Position numbers and translations under genes: made by a program. Below the pieces are notes generated by a model that saw nothing but the letters and a program-made list of their open reading frames with translations, did not search any database and was not told the origin of the DNA. From Saccharopolyspora gloriosae (lineage in GTDB: Bacteria > Actinomycetota > Actinomycetes > Mycobacteriales > Pseudonocardiaceae), in assembly GCF_014203325.1 (NCBI RefSeq), contig NZ_JACHIV010000001.1, forward strand, positions 6,511,501 through 6,575,500: a DNA stretch of 64,000 nucleotides, in the 5' to 3' direction. Positions 26,273-36,406 of the stretch are shown piece by piece. Position 1 is the stretch's first letter; the number at the start of each line of letters is the position of its first letter.

Positions 26273-26425
26273 TTTTCCACAAGTAGTCCACATGGGATGA
26301 CCTGCGCTTTTCGGATGATCTTGGTCGGTTGTCCCCAGGTTGTCCCCATCGGTTCCACCGAGTTGTCCCCAGGTATCTCCAACCTGTCCCCAGGTATCCA
26401 CAGGTTGTCCCGATGCTTGTCCACA
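26273..26425 (+). other. Cluster of nine DnaA-box-like 9-mers upstream of dnaB
   Basis: All are in the same orientation: TTTTCCACA (26273), TAGTCCACA (26284), TTGTCCCCA (26329, 26340, 26363), CTGTCCCCA (26384), GTATCCACA (26394), TTGTCCCGA (26405) and TTGTCCACA (26417). Spacings are 11, 45, 11, 23, 21, 10, 11 and 12 bp, close to whole helical turns. A T-rich run (26260-26276) lies at the left edge. TTGTCCACA is the high-GC actinobacterial DnaA box. No gene is convincing within 25983-26619. It may control dnaB, titrate DnaA, or be an accessory replication element. Confidence 0.65.
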
Positions 26426-26619
26426 GCTCGGTTTGCTTGGTCCATGCGGGCGATCTAGCTTCGCCGACGCGCCCGCGCGTGACGGTTCGTGATCAGGTGG
26501 CGCGGCTCGCAGCCGCACACCGTCGGCGAGCGCGGTCGACGGCGTCGGCCATGGATCGCGCGACCAGTAAGGCCGCCCGCAGCGGTGGCGGGCGACGGTG
26601 TCGGAGGTGACGGGTACCG

Positions 26620-29004
26620 GTGGCGTTGGCAGACGAACGAGGCGCTCAACCCGCGTCGAACGGGGATCACGGCTTCGAACGCCAACCCCCGCAGGACTTG
26701 GCGGCGGAGCAGTCCGTGCTCGGCGGCATGATGCTCAGCAAGGACGCCATCGCCGACGTCGTCGAAGTGCTCACGCCCAACGACTTCTACCGCCCGGCGC
26801 ACCAGGCCATCTACGACTGCGTCCTGGACCTCTACGGCCGCGGTGAGCCCGCCGACGCGATCACCGTCTCCGCCGAGCTCGAACGCCGCCAGGAGCTGCA
26901 GCGCATCGGCGGCGCCCCCTACATGCACACGCTGATCGCCAGCGTGCCCACCGCCGCCAACGCCGGCTACTACGCGGAGATCGTCGCCGAGAAGGCCGTG
27001 CTGCGCCGCCTCGTCGAAGCGGGCACCCGCATCGTGCAGCTCGGCTACCACGGTGCCGAGGGCTCCGCGATCGAAGAGGTCGTCGACCGGGCCCAGTCCG
27101 CCATCTACGACGTGACGGAGAAGCGCACCAGCGAGGACTACGCGGCGCTGGAAGACCTGCTGCAGCCCACGATGGACGAGATCGACGCCATCGCCTCGCG
27201 CGGCGGCGAGTCCCAGGGCATCCCCACCGGATTCACGGATCTGGACGAGGTCACCAACGGGCTGCACCCCGGCCAGATGATCATCGTCGCGGCGCGCCCC
27301 GGTGTCGGCAAGGCGCTCGCGCTGGACACCCCGCTGCCCACCCCCGGCGGCTGGACCACGATGGGCGAGGTCGCCGTCGGCGACGAGCTCATCGGTTCCG
27401 CGGGCCGCCCGGTGCGGGTGCTGCGCGCGACGGAGGTGCTCGCCGACCGCCCGTGCTACGAGATCGAGTTCTCCGACGGCGGCGTGATCATCGCCGACGC
27501 CGAGCACCAGTGGCGGCTCGCCGACGGCGGCGTGCGGACCACCGCGGACCTCGCGGCCGACGGCGCCCGCCCGGAACTGCCCGCGCACGGCGGCTTCCGG
27601 CTGCCCCAGCAGGAGCTGCCGGTGGCGCCCTACGCGCTCGGCGTGTGGCTCGCGGCCGGCGACGACTCCGGTGAGGTGCACGGCGACCAGGAGCTGCTGG
27701 AGCTCGCCGGGCTCGCGCACGCATCGGAATCGGAAGGCGCGCAGGTCACCCCCGTCGGCGCCGTCGTCGAGTTCCCGCCGGACCCGGACGGCGCCGGCGA
27801 GCCGGACGCCTCCCCCGCCCCCGACGACGCCGCGAAACCCGCCTTCGGCGTCGACATCCCCGCCGCGCTCGGCCGGTTCGGCGCGTGGGACGACCACGAC
27901 CTGCCGCTGGTCTACCTGCGCGCCAGCGAGGAGCAGCGCCGGGCGCTGCTGGCCGGGCTGCTCGACGCGGCCGGCTCGGTCAGCGCCGACGGCGCGCTGC
28001 GCCTGGAGATCAGCGAGCCGCTGTCGGTGCGGGTCCGCGAACTCGTGCTCAGCCTCGGCTACACCTGCGGAGCGCGGATCGCCGAATCCGAGCAGGGCGA
28101 TTTCGACCGCGTCGCGCTCGTCTTCGACAGCGGCGCCGACGAGGTCTTCCGGCTGCCCGCGAAGAACACCGAGCACAAGAAGGCCCGGCAGGACCACGAG
28201 CTGCCGCTGCGCGCCGTCGTCGGCATCCGCGAAGTGCCGAGCGTGCCGGTGCGCTGCGTCGAGGTCGACGCCCCGGACCACCTGTACCTGGCCGGTCGCG
28301 GCATGGTGCCCACGCACAACTCCACGCTCGGCCTGGACTTCGCCCGCACGGTGTCGATCAAGCACGGCATGGCCAGCGTCATCTTCTCGCTGGAGATGGG
28401 CAAGACCGAGATCGTGATGCGCATGCTCTCCGCGGAGGCGCGCATCCGGCTCGGCGACATGCGCGGTGGCCGCATGACCGACGACGACTGGACCCGGCTG
28501 GCCCGCCGGATGAGCGAGATCAGCGAAGCACCGCTGTACGTGGACGACTCGCCGAACCTGACCATGATGGAGATCCGCGCGAAGGCGCGGCGGCTCAAGC
28601 AGCGCGCCGACATCCAGCTCGTGGTGCTCGACTACATGCAGCTGATGACCTCGGGCAAGCGCGTCGAATCGCGGCAGCAGGAGGTCTCGGAGTTCTCCCG
28701 AAACCTGAAGCTGCTCGCGAAGGAGCTCGAAGTCCCCGTCGTCGCGATCTCCCAGCTCAACCGTGGTCCCGAGCAGCGCAACGACAAGCGTCCCCAGCTC
28801 TCCGACCTGCGTGAATCCGGTTCGCTGGAGCAGGACGCGGACATGGTGATCCTGATCCACCGGCCGGACGCGTTCGAGCGGGACGACCCGCGGATGGGTG
28901 AGGCGGACCTGATCCTGGCGAAGCACCGGGCCGGTCCGACCAGCACGATCACCGTCGCCCACCAGCTGCACTACAGCCGCTTCGTGGACATGGCCCCGGA
29001 GTAG
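26620..29004 (+). CDS. dnaB: Replicative DNA helicase DnaB, intein-containing precursor
   Basis: 794 aa from GTG 26620 (GGAGGT 11 bases upstream). After removal of a 336-residue intein (residues 232-567) the helicase is 458 aa. Extein features: N-terminal domain (PQDLAAEQSVLGGMMLSKDA, DFYRPAHQAIYD), Walker A ARPGVGK-[intein]-STLGLDFAR, Walker B region IQLVVLDYMQLM, the motif VPVVAISQLNRGPEQR, SDLRESGSLEQDADMVIL and the C-terminal arginine-finger region. The intein sits inside the P-loop between its Lys and the Ser, so no helicase activity is expected before splicing. It follows rplI as in mycobacteria, whose dnaB also may carry inteins, and lies downstream of a DnaA-box-like cluster. Confidence 0.97.
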   Translation: MALADERGAQPASNGDHGFERQPPQDLAAEQSVLGGMMLSKDAIADVVEVLTPNDFYRPAHQAIYDCVLDLYGRGEPADAITVSAELERRQELQRIGGAPYMHTLIASVPTAANAGYYAEIVAEKAVLRRLVEAGTRIVQLGYHGAEGSAIEEVVDRAQSAIYDVTEKRTSEDYAALEDLLQPTMDEIDAIASRGGESQGIPTGFTDLDEVTNGLHPGQMIIVAARPGVGKALALDTPLPTPGGWTTMGEVAVGDELIGSAGRPVRVLRATEVLADRPCYEIEFSDGGVIIADAEHQWRLADGGVRTTADLAADGARPELPAHGGFRLPQQELPVAPYALGVWLAAGDDSGEVHGDQELLELAGLAHASESEGAQVTPVGAVVEFPPDPDGAGEPDASPAPDDAAKPAFGVDIPAALGRFGAWDDHDLPLVYLRASEEQRRALLAGLLDAAGSVSADGALRLEISEPLSVRVRELVLSLGYTCGARIAESEQGDFDRVALVFDSGADEVFRLPAKNTEHKKARQDHELPLRAVVGIREVPSVPVRCVEVDAPDHLYLAGRGMVPTHNSTLGLDFARTVSIKHGMASVIFSLEMGKTEIVMRMLSAEARIRLGDMRGGRMTDDDWTRLARRMSEISEAPLYVDDSPNLTMMEIRAKARRLKQRADIQLVVLDYMQLMTSGKRVESRQQEVSEFSRNLKLLAKELEVPVVAISQLNRGPEQRNDKRPQLSDLRESGSLEQDADMVILIHRPDAFERDDPRMGEADLILAKHRAGPTSTITVAHQLHYSRFVDMAPE
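27313..28320 (+). other. Class 3-like intein within dnaB with degenerate homing-endonuclease domain
   Basis: 336 residues beginning with Ala (codon 232), not Cys or Ser, and ending THN before Ser+1. Block A LALDTPLPTPGGW; block B AEHQW with H296 and W298; block F RCVEVDAPDHLYLAG with C546; block G PTHN with T565. The W-C-T trio and the missing N-terminal nucleophile define class 3 inteins, which start splicing from the block F Cys. The two LAGLIDADG-type motifs read LGVWLAAGD and LLAGLLDAAG. The second has lost its catalytic Asp, so homing activity is probably dead while splicing must be retained. Confidence 0.85.
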
Positions 29005-29085
29005 CCGCGCGGGTTCTCGTCCGGCTTGGCGCTTTCCCCGGTCACTTGACGCCTGTTCGGTTCGACGGGCTGGTTGTTCACGAGA

Positions 29086-29116
29086 GCCGGCAGGAACCGG
29101 CCCGGATCCTGCCGGC
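29086..29116. terminator. Hairpin terminator after dnaB
   Basis: 10-bp stem GCCGGCAGGA / TCCTGCCGGC with an 11-nt loop, 82 bp after the dnaB stop. The rest of the 29005-29326 gap shows no gene. Confidence 0.6.
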
Positions 29117-29326
29117 CGTTCCGTGATCGTGCGTGCCGCGCAGCCCCGTCCACCGGTCGGGCTGGACGGGTACCGAAGGACTCGAATGCGACGGCCGGTC
29201 GTCGGTCGAGCGGTCGGACGATGGCCATCAAGACCGGGAACGGGTCGTTGATCGTCAGGTCGCCGAACGCGATCTTCGAGTGTTCAGGTGTCCCGGCTCC
29301 CCCGGCCGGCTTCGGGGAGGGGCGGG

Positions 29327-30070
29327 TCAGAGCTGGGAGCCGCCGCCGTCCACGGCGAGTTCGGCTCCGGTCGTGTAGGTGGCGTCGAATGCGAGGAACG
29401 CGACCGCCTCGGCGACCTCGGCGGGGGCACCCACGCGCAACATGGGGTTGTCCGCAGCCATCTGTGCCTTCGTTCGCGCGGCCGATTCGCGAGGCATCGT
29501 CTTCTCCAGGATTCCGGAGTCGATCGGGCCGGGGCTGACCGCGTTCACGCGGATCTTCTGCGGGAGCAGTTCCCGAGCCAGGCTGCGGGTCATCGAGCGC
29601 AGGGCCGCCTTGCTGGCCGCGTACGCGCTGAGCATCGGCATGCCCAGGACATTCGCCACCGACGTCGTGAGCACCACGCCGCTGCCTTCGGTGAGCAGCG
29701 GAGCGAGCTTCTGCACCGTGAAGTACGGGCCCTTGGCGTTGATGGCCAGCAGCTCGTCGAGGAGCTCTTCGCTCGTCGCCTCGAACGGGGCGAAACCGTT
29801 GACACCGGCGTTGGCGAACAGGGCGTCGGCCGTGCCGAACTCGGCCTTCACCCGGTCAGCCAGGGCATCGATGTCGGGCAACGACGACGCGTCGCCGCGG
29901 ACCGCGATCGCGTTCTCGCCGAGCTTCTCGCGGGCGGCATCCAGGGCGGTCTGGTCGCGCCCGGTGATCAGCACGCGGGCCCCCTCGTCGACGAACAGCG
30001 ATGCGGTGGCCAGACCCATGCCGCTGCTGCCTCCTGTGATCACAACGCGTCGGTCTTCATACCTGACCAT
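29327..30070 (-). CDS. Short-chain dehydrogenase/reductase
   Basis: 247 aa from ATG 30070 (ATG 30079 adds three residues, but GAGGG is then too close). Classical SDR: VVITGGSSGMGLA coenzyme loop, RGDASS after strand 3, NAG at the end of strand 4, catalytic Ser (TTSVAN), YAASK, and PGPID. TGRDQ after strand 2 suggests NADP(H) preference. The C-terminal GGGSQL end is typical. It is divergent from a LysR regulator 147 bp away, which probably controls it. The substrate is unknown. Confidence 0.9.
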   Translation of the reverse strand: MVRYEDRRVVITGGSSGMGLATASLFVDEGARVLITGRDQTALDAAREKLGENAIAVRGDASSLPDIDALADRVKAEFGTADALFANAGVNGFAPFEATSEELLDELLAINAKGPYFTVQKLAPLLTEGSGVVLTTSVANVLGMPMLSAYAASKAALRSMTRSLARELLPQKIRVNAVSPGPIDSGILEKTMPRESAARTKAQMAADNPMLRVGAPAEVAEAVAFLAFDATYTTGAELAVDGGGSQL

Positions 30071-30217
30071 GTCGGACATCCCTCGTTCTCGATGTTCTCG
30101 TGCCGGAGGGGCGGCCCCCAGCTGGATGACACCGAGTCAACAGCCGTTCGAGCCGGGCGTCCAAGACCCGTTTCGCACCCCGTCATGCAGGATCGCTATC
30201 ACGCGTAGGGTTGCCGG

Positions 30218-31135
30218 GTGTCCGAAAATCCGCCCCCTGCGGCGCCCGATCTCGGCTCAGACCTCGACCTGCGGTTGGTTCGGTACTTCACGGTCATCGC
30301 CGAGCACCTGAACTTCGCCCGGGCGGCAGCGGCGTTGCACATCGCTCAACCTTCGCTGAGCCGCCAGATCCAGCGGCTGGAGGACGCTCTCGGGGTGCGC
30401 CTGCTGGAGCGCACCACCCAGGGCAGCAGTCTCACCGCCGCCGGCGCGGCCTTCCTCCCCCGAGCACAGGAACTCCTGCACTCCGCCCGGCGGGCGGTGC
30501 ACACCGCTCGTGCCGCCGCGCCGCCGCGAACGGTCACCGTCGGATACGTGGAAGATCTCATCGTCACCCTCGCGGTGCGGGACCTGCGCCGTCGTCATCC
30601 CGACGCCCACGTCCGCACTCGTCACCTGGACTGGGACGAAACCGGCGCCCTGGCCGACCGTCGAGTCGACGTGCTGGTCGCCCGCACGCCGCTTCCGATC
30701 CCGGCCGACGACCTGGACGTGACCACGCTCTACGACGAACCCAGGTCACTGCTCGTGCCCGCGTCCCACCGCCTCGCCGGGAAGGAGTCGGTGCGCGCGG
30801 AGGACTTCGCCGACGAACCCCTCGTCGCCTGTGCCGGAATGGCGGCGGTCTGGACCGGGTTCTGGCGGCTGGAACCCCGCCCGGGTGATGGCAGGGCTCC
30901 GGTCGGCCCGATGCTCGTCGACACGTTCGAGGACAAGCTCGAAGTCGTCGCGGATGGACGCGCAGTCGCCCTCGTGCCTGCCAACGACCGGCGCTGCGCC
31001 CTCCGGGACGACCTCACCACCGTCCCGGTCGAGGGAATCGCCCCCTGCCAGGTGGTCGTCGCCACCCGCGCCGGCGACCGCAGCCCGCTGGTCGCTCAGT
31101 TCCGGGAGTCCGCGACCAGGTACCTCGTCCCCTGA
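30218..31135 (+). CDS. LysR-family transcriptional regulator
   Basis: 305 aa from GTG 30218. TAGGGT lies seven bases upstream, so translation is probably leaderless. N-terminal winged HTH (RLVRYFTVIAEHLNFARAAA, QPSLSRQIQRLEDALGVRLL, LTAAG) and a LysR substrate-binding domain (TVTVGYVEDLIVTLAVRDLR, ...VDVLVARTPLP). Its divergent placement against the SDR gene suggests local control of that gene and of itself; no effector can be named. Confidence 0.92.
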   Translation: MSENPPPAAPDLGSDLDLRLVRYFTVIAEHLNFARAAAALHIAQPSLSRQIQRLEDALGVRLLERTTQGSSLTAAGAAFLPRAQELLHSARRAVHTARAAAPPRTVTVGYVEDLIVTLAVRDLRRRHPDAHVRTRHLDWDETGALADRRVDVLVARTPLPIPADDLDVTTLYDEPRSLLVPASHRLAGKESVRAEDFADEPLVACAGMAAVWTGFWRLEPRPGDGRAPVGPMLVDTFEDKLEVVADGRAVALVPANDRRCALRDDLTTVPVEGIAPCQVVVATRAGDRSPLVAQFRESATRYLVP

Positions 31136-31465
31136 GGGCGATGACACGGCCCTGCGACCCGATCCCAGGCTGAGAGACCGCAGTGCCGGCGGATGGCGAA
31201 GGCGAGAACCCGCAACCCGGTCGGCGACCGCGCGCGGCTGCTCGCGGTAGGCGAGCCTGATCAGCGCCCTCGAACCGTTCGTTGCCGCTGGTATGGCGCC
31301 CGCGAACTGTACTGTGGACAGGCCTGCCCGCGGCTCGCCGACGGTGCTGACTGCTTACGCACGCGACCGCGCGGGCCCATGCATGGGGGAACCGAGGGGA
31401 CAACGCTCTACGCCCGTCCGGGCAGGACCGGCGCAGGTGCGGCCCGCGCGACGGACGGAGACGCG
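31136..31465. other. Intergenic region before the UvrA-like gene
   Basis: 330 bp. The frame of the downstream gene stays open upward, but its translation here is Arg-rich and unlike the family, and GGAG six bases before ATG 31466 marks the start. An AT-rich patch near 31307-31318 (AACTGTACTGTG) may hold a promoter. Nothing else is seen. Confidence 0.4.
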
Positions 31466-33841
<2,376 letters not shown>

Positions 33842-33844
33842 GCG

Positions 33845-34333
33845 TCAGAATGGGCAGTGCATGACGTGCAGTCCGATCCGGCCGAGCTCCGGGTCGGCGA
33901 AGGCGCCGGGGACGGTGCCGATGATCGTGAAGCCGAGGCGTTCGTAGAGCCTGATCGCGGAGTGGTTCGACTCGACGACCGCGTTGAACTGCATTCCCGC
34001 GTAACCCTCGTCGCGCGCCCAGCGCAGCGCGTCCTCGCAGAGCGCGGCGCCGACGCCCCGCCCGCGCGCGTCGGCGGCGACCATGAAGCTCGCGGTGGAG
34101 ATGTGCGCGCCCGGTCCGGGGCGGTTCGGGCCGCTCTTCGCGGTGCCCAGCACGCGGCCGTCGTCGTCGACGGCGACGACGGTGCGGCCGGGGGCGGTTT
34201 CCAGCCACAGCCCGCGGGCCTGCTCGGGAGTGAGGTCCGGGTCGTAGCAGAACGTGTCCTGGGCGCGGGCGATCTCCCGGATGATCGGCCACACCTGGGC
34301 CCAGTCGGCTTCGACGAACTCCCGGATCAGCAT
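33845..34333 (-). CDS. GNAT family N-acetyltransferase
   Basis: 162 aa from ATG 34333, chosen because TAGCGT lies seven bases upstream (leaderless) and because the encoded LIREFVEADWAQVWPIIREI is a typical GNAT opening. The acetyl-CoA loop motif ADARGRGVGAALCEDAL is followed by GYAGMQFNAVVESNHSAIRL and YERLGFTIIGTVPGAF, as in L-amino-acid or phosphinothricin-type acetyltransferases. Substrate unknown. Confidence 0.9.
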   Translation of the reverse strand: MLIREFVEADWAQVWPIIREIARAQDTFCYDPDLTPEQARGLWLETAPGRTVVAVDDDGRVLGTAKSGPNRPGPGAHISTASFMVAADARGRGVGAALCEDALRWARDEGYAGMQFNAVVESNHSAIRLYERLGFTIIGTVPGAFADPELGRIGLHVMHCPF

Positions 34334-34522
34334 GCCGCGAACGCTAGTGCGGCCCGGTCGGGTGAACAATCGGATTTGCGCCACCACTGTGACCTGCGTC
34401 GACCGCGGTGAGGTGTGCGCCAGGGGGACTCGGTCCGACACGCCGACGCGGTCGCTGCCGGAGTGATCAACGCGGGCTCCCTACCCTCGACCGCATCGAC
34501 TTCCGGGCGAAGGGCGGAGTAG

Positions 34523-36325
34523 ATGCGCACCGTTTTCCTGCACGGCGACGGCGATCGCTTCGCCGCGTCCGCCGCGGCGCTGTCCGACCGGTTCGGCGCG
34601 CGTCCCGAGGCCCCGGACCTGGTCGACGTGCTGCTGCGGGACAAGTGCGCGCGGGACGGGCTGCTGGCGCGGTGGACCGCGGCGGACCTGACCCGGTTCC
34701 TGACCGAGGTGGTGCCCCGGCACCTGGTGCTGCCGCGCTGGTCGGCGGTGCCGGAACTGCTGCACGACTGGGTCGGCTTCCTCGACGCCGAGGGGCTGCT
34801 GATGGCGGGCGGTGATCCGGTCCGGGTGCTGCACGCCGCGATCGACCGGGCGGTGCCCGCCTACCTCGCGGCGATGGCCGAGCCCGCGGAGTGGGGGCCG
34901 GAGAAGTTCTGGGCGTTGAGCGCGCGGGAGCACGGCGTCGACCTCGGCGCGGAGGGCGCGTTCGAGCGGTTCGTGCGGCAGGTGGAGGACGGCGAGGCCG
35001 CGGTCGACCGGGAGCTGCTGCGCGGGATCGAGGAGCGGGCCGAGCGGGAGCCGCTGCCGGTCCCGGCGCACTGGCTGCCGCCGATGCGCGTGCCGGTGGA
35101 GGCGACGCCGGAGGTGGAGGCGGCGCGGTCGCCGATCGCGGGGTCGATGGCGGCGCTGCACGGCTGGGCGGGTCCGGGCCGGTTGCTCGGCGAGGGCGTG
35201 GAGCTGGCCGCGGAGCTGGGCTGCGGCCCGGAGGTCGCGCTGCTGTGCGCGGCGTGGGCGGAGCGCGTGCACCTCGTGCGGATCATCGACGGCCGGGTGG
35301 TGCCGGGGGCGATCGGCACCGCGCTGCTGGCCGAGCCGGGGGTGCTGTGGACGCGGTTGTGGCAGTCCTTCGTGCTGCTCGACGAGGTCGTCGGCCGGGA
35401 GTCGGCGGCGCTGGACGGGCTGCTCGACGGGGAGGACGCGTTCCCGGAGCTGGTGCAGGCGGTCCTCACGGCCCTCTACACCCATCCCGACGCGGTGCCG
35501 TTCGAGCAGGTGGTGAGCCTGGTGCTGCACGCGCTCGCCGAGGACGGCGGCGAGGCGCGGCCCGCGGTGGCGCGGGTGGTGGAGCGGGTGCTCGACCTGT
35601 GGGAGCGGATGGGCGTGCTGCGTCGCTACCGCACCGAGCTGCCGGAGGTGGTGGCGCGGATCGAGGCGTTCGCGCCGGGCTTAGCGGATCGCACGGTGGT
35701 GGAGCTGCTGCCGCTGGGCGTGTGGGCGGCGCACGGGTCGCTGCGCGCGTTCGGCTTCGTCGCTCCGACGGTGCCGGAGGCGGTGGCGTTGCCCGCGGAG
35801 GTGGTGGTGCTGGCGTTGCCGGGCAGCCCGCCGGACGTGGTTGAGGAGGTCGTGTCGGGCTGGGTCGCGGCGCGGGGCCGGTCGGCCGCGGCGGCGGAGC
35901 TCGGGGAGCTGCTGCGCCGGGTGGACGATCCGGAGCTGCGGTTGGGCGCGTTGTGGTTGCTGGAGCACACCGGGGACGAGGGCGTCGCGGTGGTGCGCGG
36001 GTTGCGCGCGGATCCGGTGTGCGGTCCGTCGGCCCGGATGTGGCTGCGGGTGCGGCCGGACGAGCGGGAGGAGCCGCCGCTGCCCGGTGACGAGCTGGTG
36101 GTGGCGCTGGACGCGATGGCGGTGACGGCGCAGACGGACGCGGTCGCGTTCCTCGCGGACTTCCGGACCCGGTCGACCCCGGATCAGCTGGCGGTGCTCG
36201 ACGAGCTCGTCCGCGCCGAGCACGCCAGGGCCGATCTGGTGCTGGGCGTGGTCGCGGCCGAGCACCCGGACGAGCAGGTCTCGCGGGCCGCCCGGCGGTG
36301 CCTGGACCGCTTGAACACCGCGTAG
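34523..36325 (+). CDS. Large helical cytoplasmic protein of unknown function
   Basis: 600 aa, ATG 34523 with GGAG a few bases upstream. No signal peptide or transmembrane helix. It is Leu/Val/Ala/Glu/Arg-rich and almost wholly helical in character; the C-terminal 150 residues (LRRVDDPELRLGALWLLEHT, EHPDEQVSRAARRCLDRLNT) look HEAT-like. The middle carries a stretch (AALHGWAGPGRLLGEGVELA) that recurs in actinobacterial hypothetical proteins in my recollection, but I cannot name a family. The gene stands alone, ending at a strong terminator. Confidence 0.7.
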   Translation: MRTVFLHGDGDRFAASAAALSDRFGARPEAPDLVDVLLRDKCARDGLLARWTAADLTRFLTEVVPRHLVLPRWSAVPELLHDWVGFLDAEGLLMAGGDPVRVLHAAIDRAVPAYLAAMAEPAEWGPEKFWALSAREHGVDLGAEGAFERFVRQVEDGEAAVDRELLRGIEERAEREPLPVPAHWLPPMRVPVEATPEVEAARSPIAGSMAALHGWAGPGRLLGEGVELAAELGCGPEVALLCAAWAERVHLVRIIDGRVVPGAIGTALLAEPGVLWTRLWQSFVLLDEVVGRESAALDGLLDGEDAFPELVQAVLTALYTHPDAVPFEQVVSLVLHALAEDGGEARPAVARVVERVLDLWERMGVLRRYRTELPEVVARIEAFAPGLADRTVVELLPLGVWAAHGSLRAFGFVAPTVPEAVALPAEVVVLALPGSPPDVVEEVVSGWVAARGRSAAAAELGELLRRVDDPELRLGALWLLEHTGDEGVAVVRGLRADPVCGPSARMWLRVRPDEREEPPLPGDELVVALDAMAVTAQTDAVAFLADFRTRSTPDQLAVLDELVRAEHARADLVLGVVAAEHPDEQVSRAARRCLDRLNTA

Positions 36326-36361
36326 CGGAGCCCGCCCGGCGGGTGTGCCGGGCGGGCTCCG
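36326..36361. terminator. Bidirectional hairpin terminator
   Basis: Perfect 15-bp stem (CGGAGCCCGCCCGGC and its complement) around GGGTGT, immediately after the 600-aa protein's stop and before a convergent peptidase gene. Confidence 0.85.
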
Positions 36362-36402
36362 CGATCACTTGGGCGCGATCACTTGGGCGCGATCACTTGG
36401 GC
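36361..36402. repeat. Three tandem 14-bp repeats
   Basis: GCGATCACTTGGGC occurs three times in succession, followed by a partial copy (GCGATCA) that merges into the stop codon of the leftward peptidase gene. On the minus strand each unit contains an in-register TGA. This looks like slippage-prone DNA and could be variable between strains. Confidence 0.85.
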
Positions 36403-36406
36403 GCGA

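Noticed and set aside
26260-26430. Chromosomal oriC
   Set aside because: DnaA-box-like array and T-rich stretch are present, but dnaA, dnaN and rpmH are absent; gene order places this in the rplI-dnaB region, so I call it only a cluster of boxes.
26080-26445. 121-codon leftward frame across the DnaA-box cluster
   Set aside because: Composition follows the repeated 9-mers, there is no ribosome site and no resemblance to any family.
26455-28971. 838-codon leftward frame opposite dnaB
   Set aside because: Shadow of dnaB; no recognisable protein.
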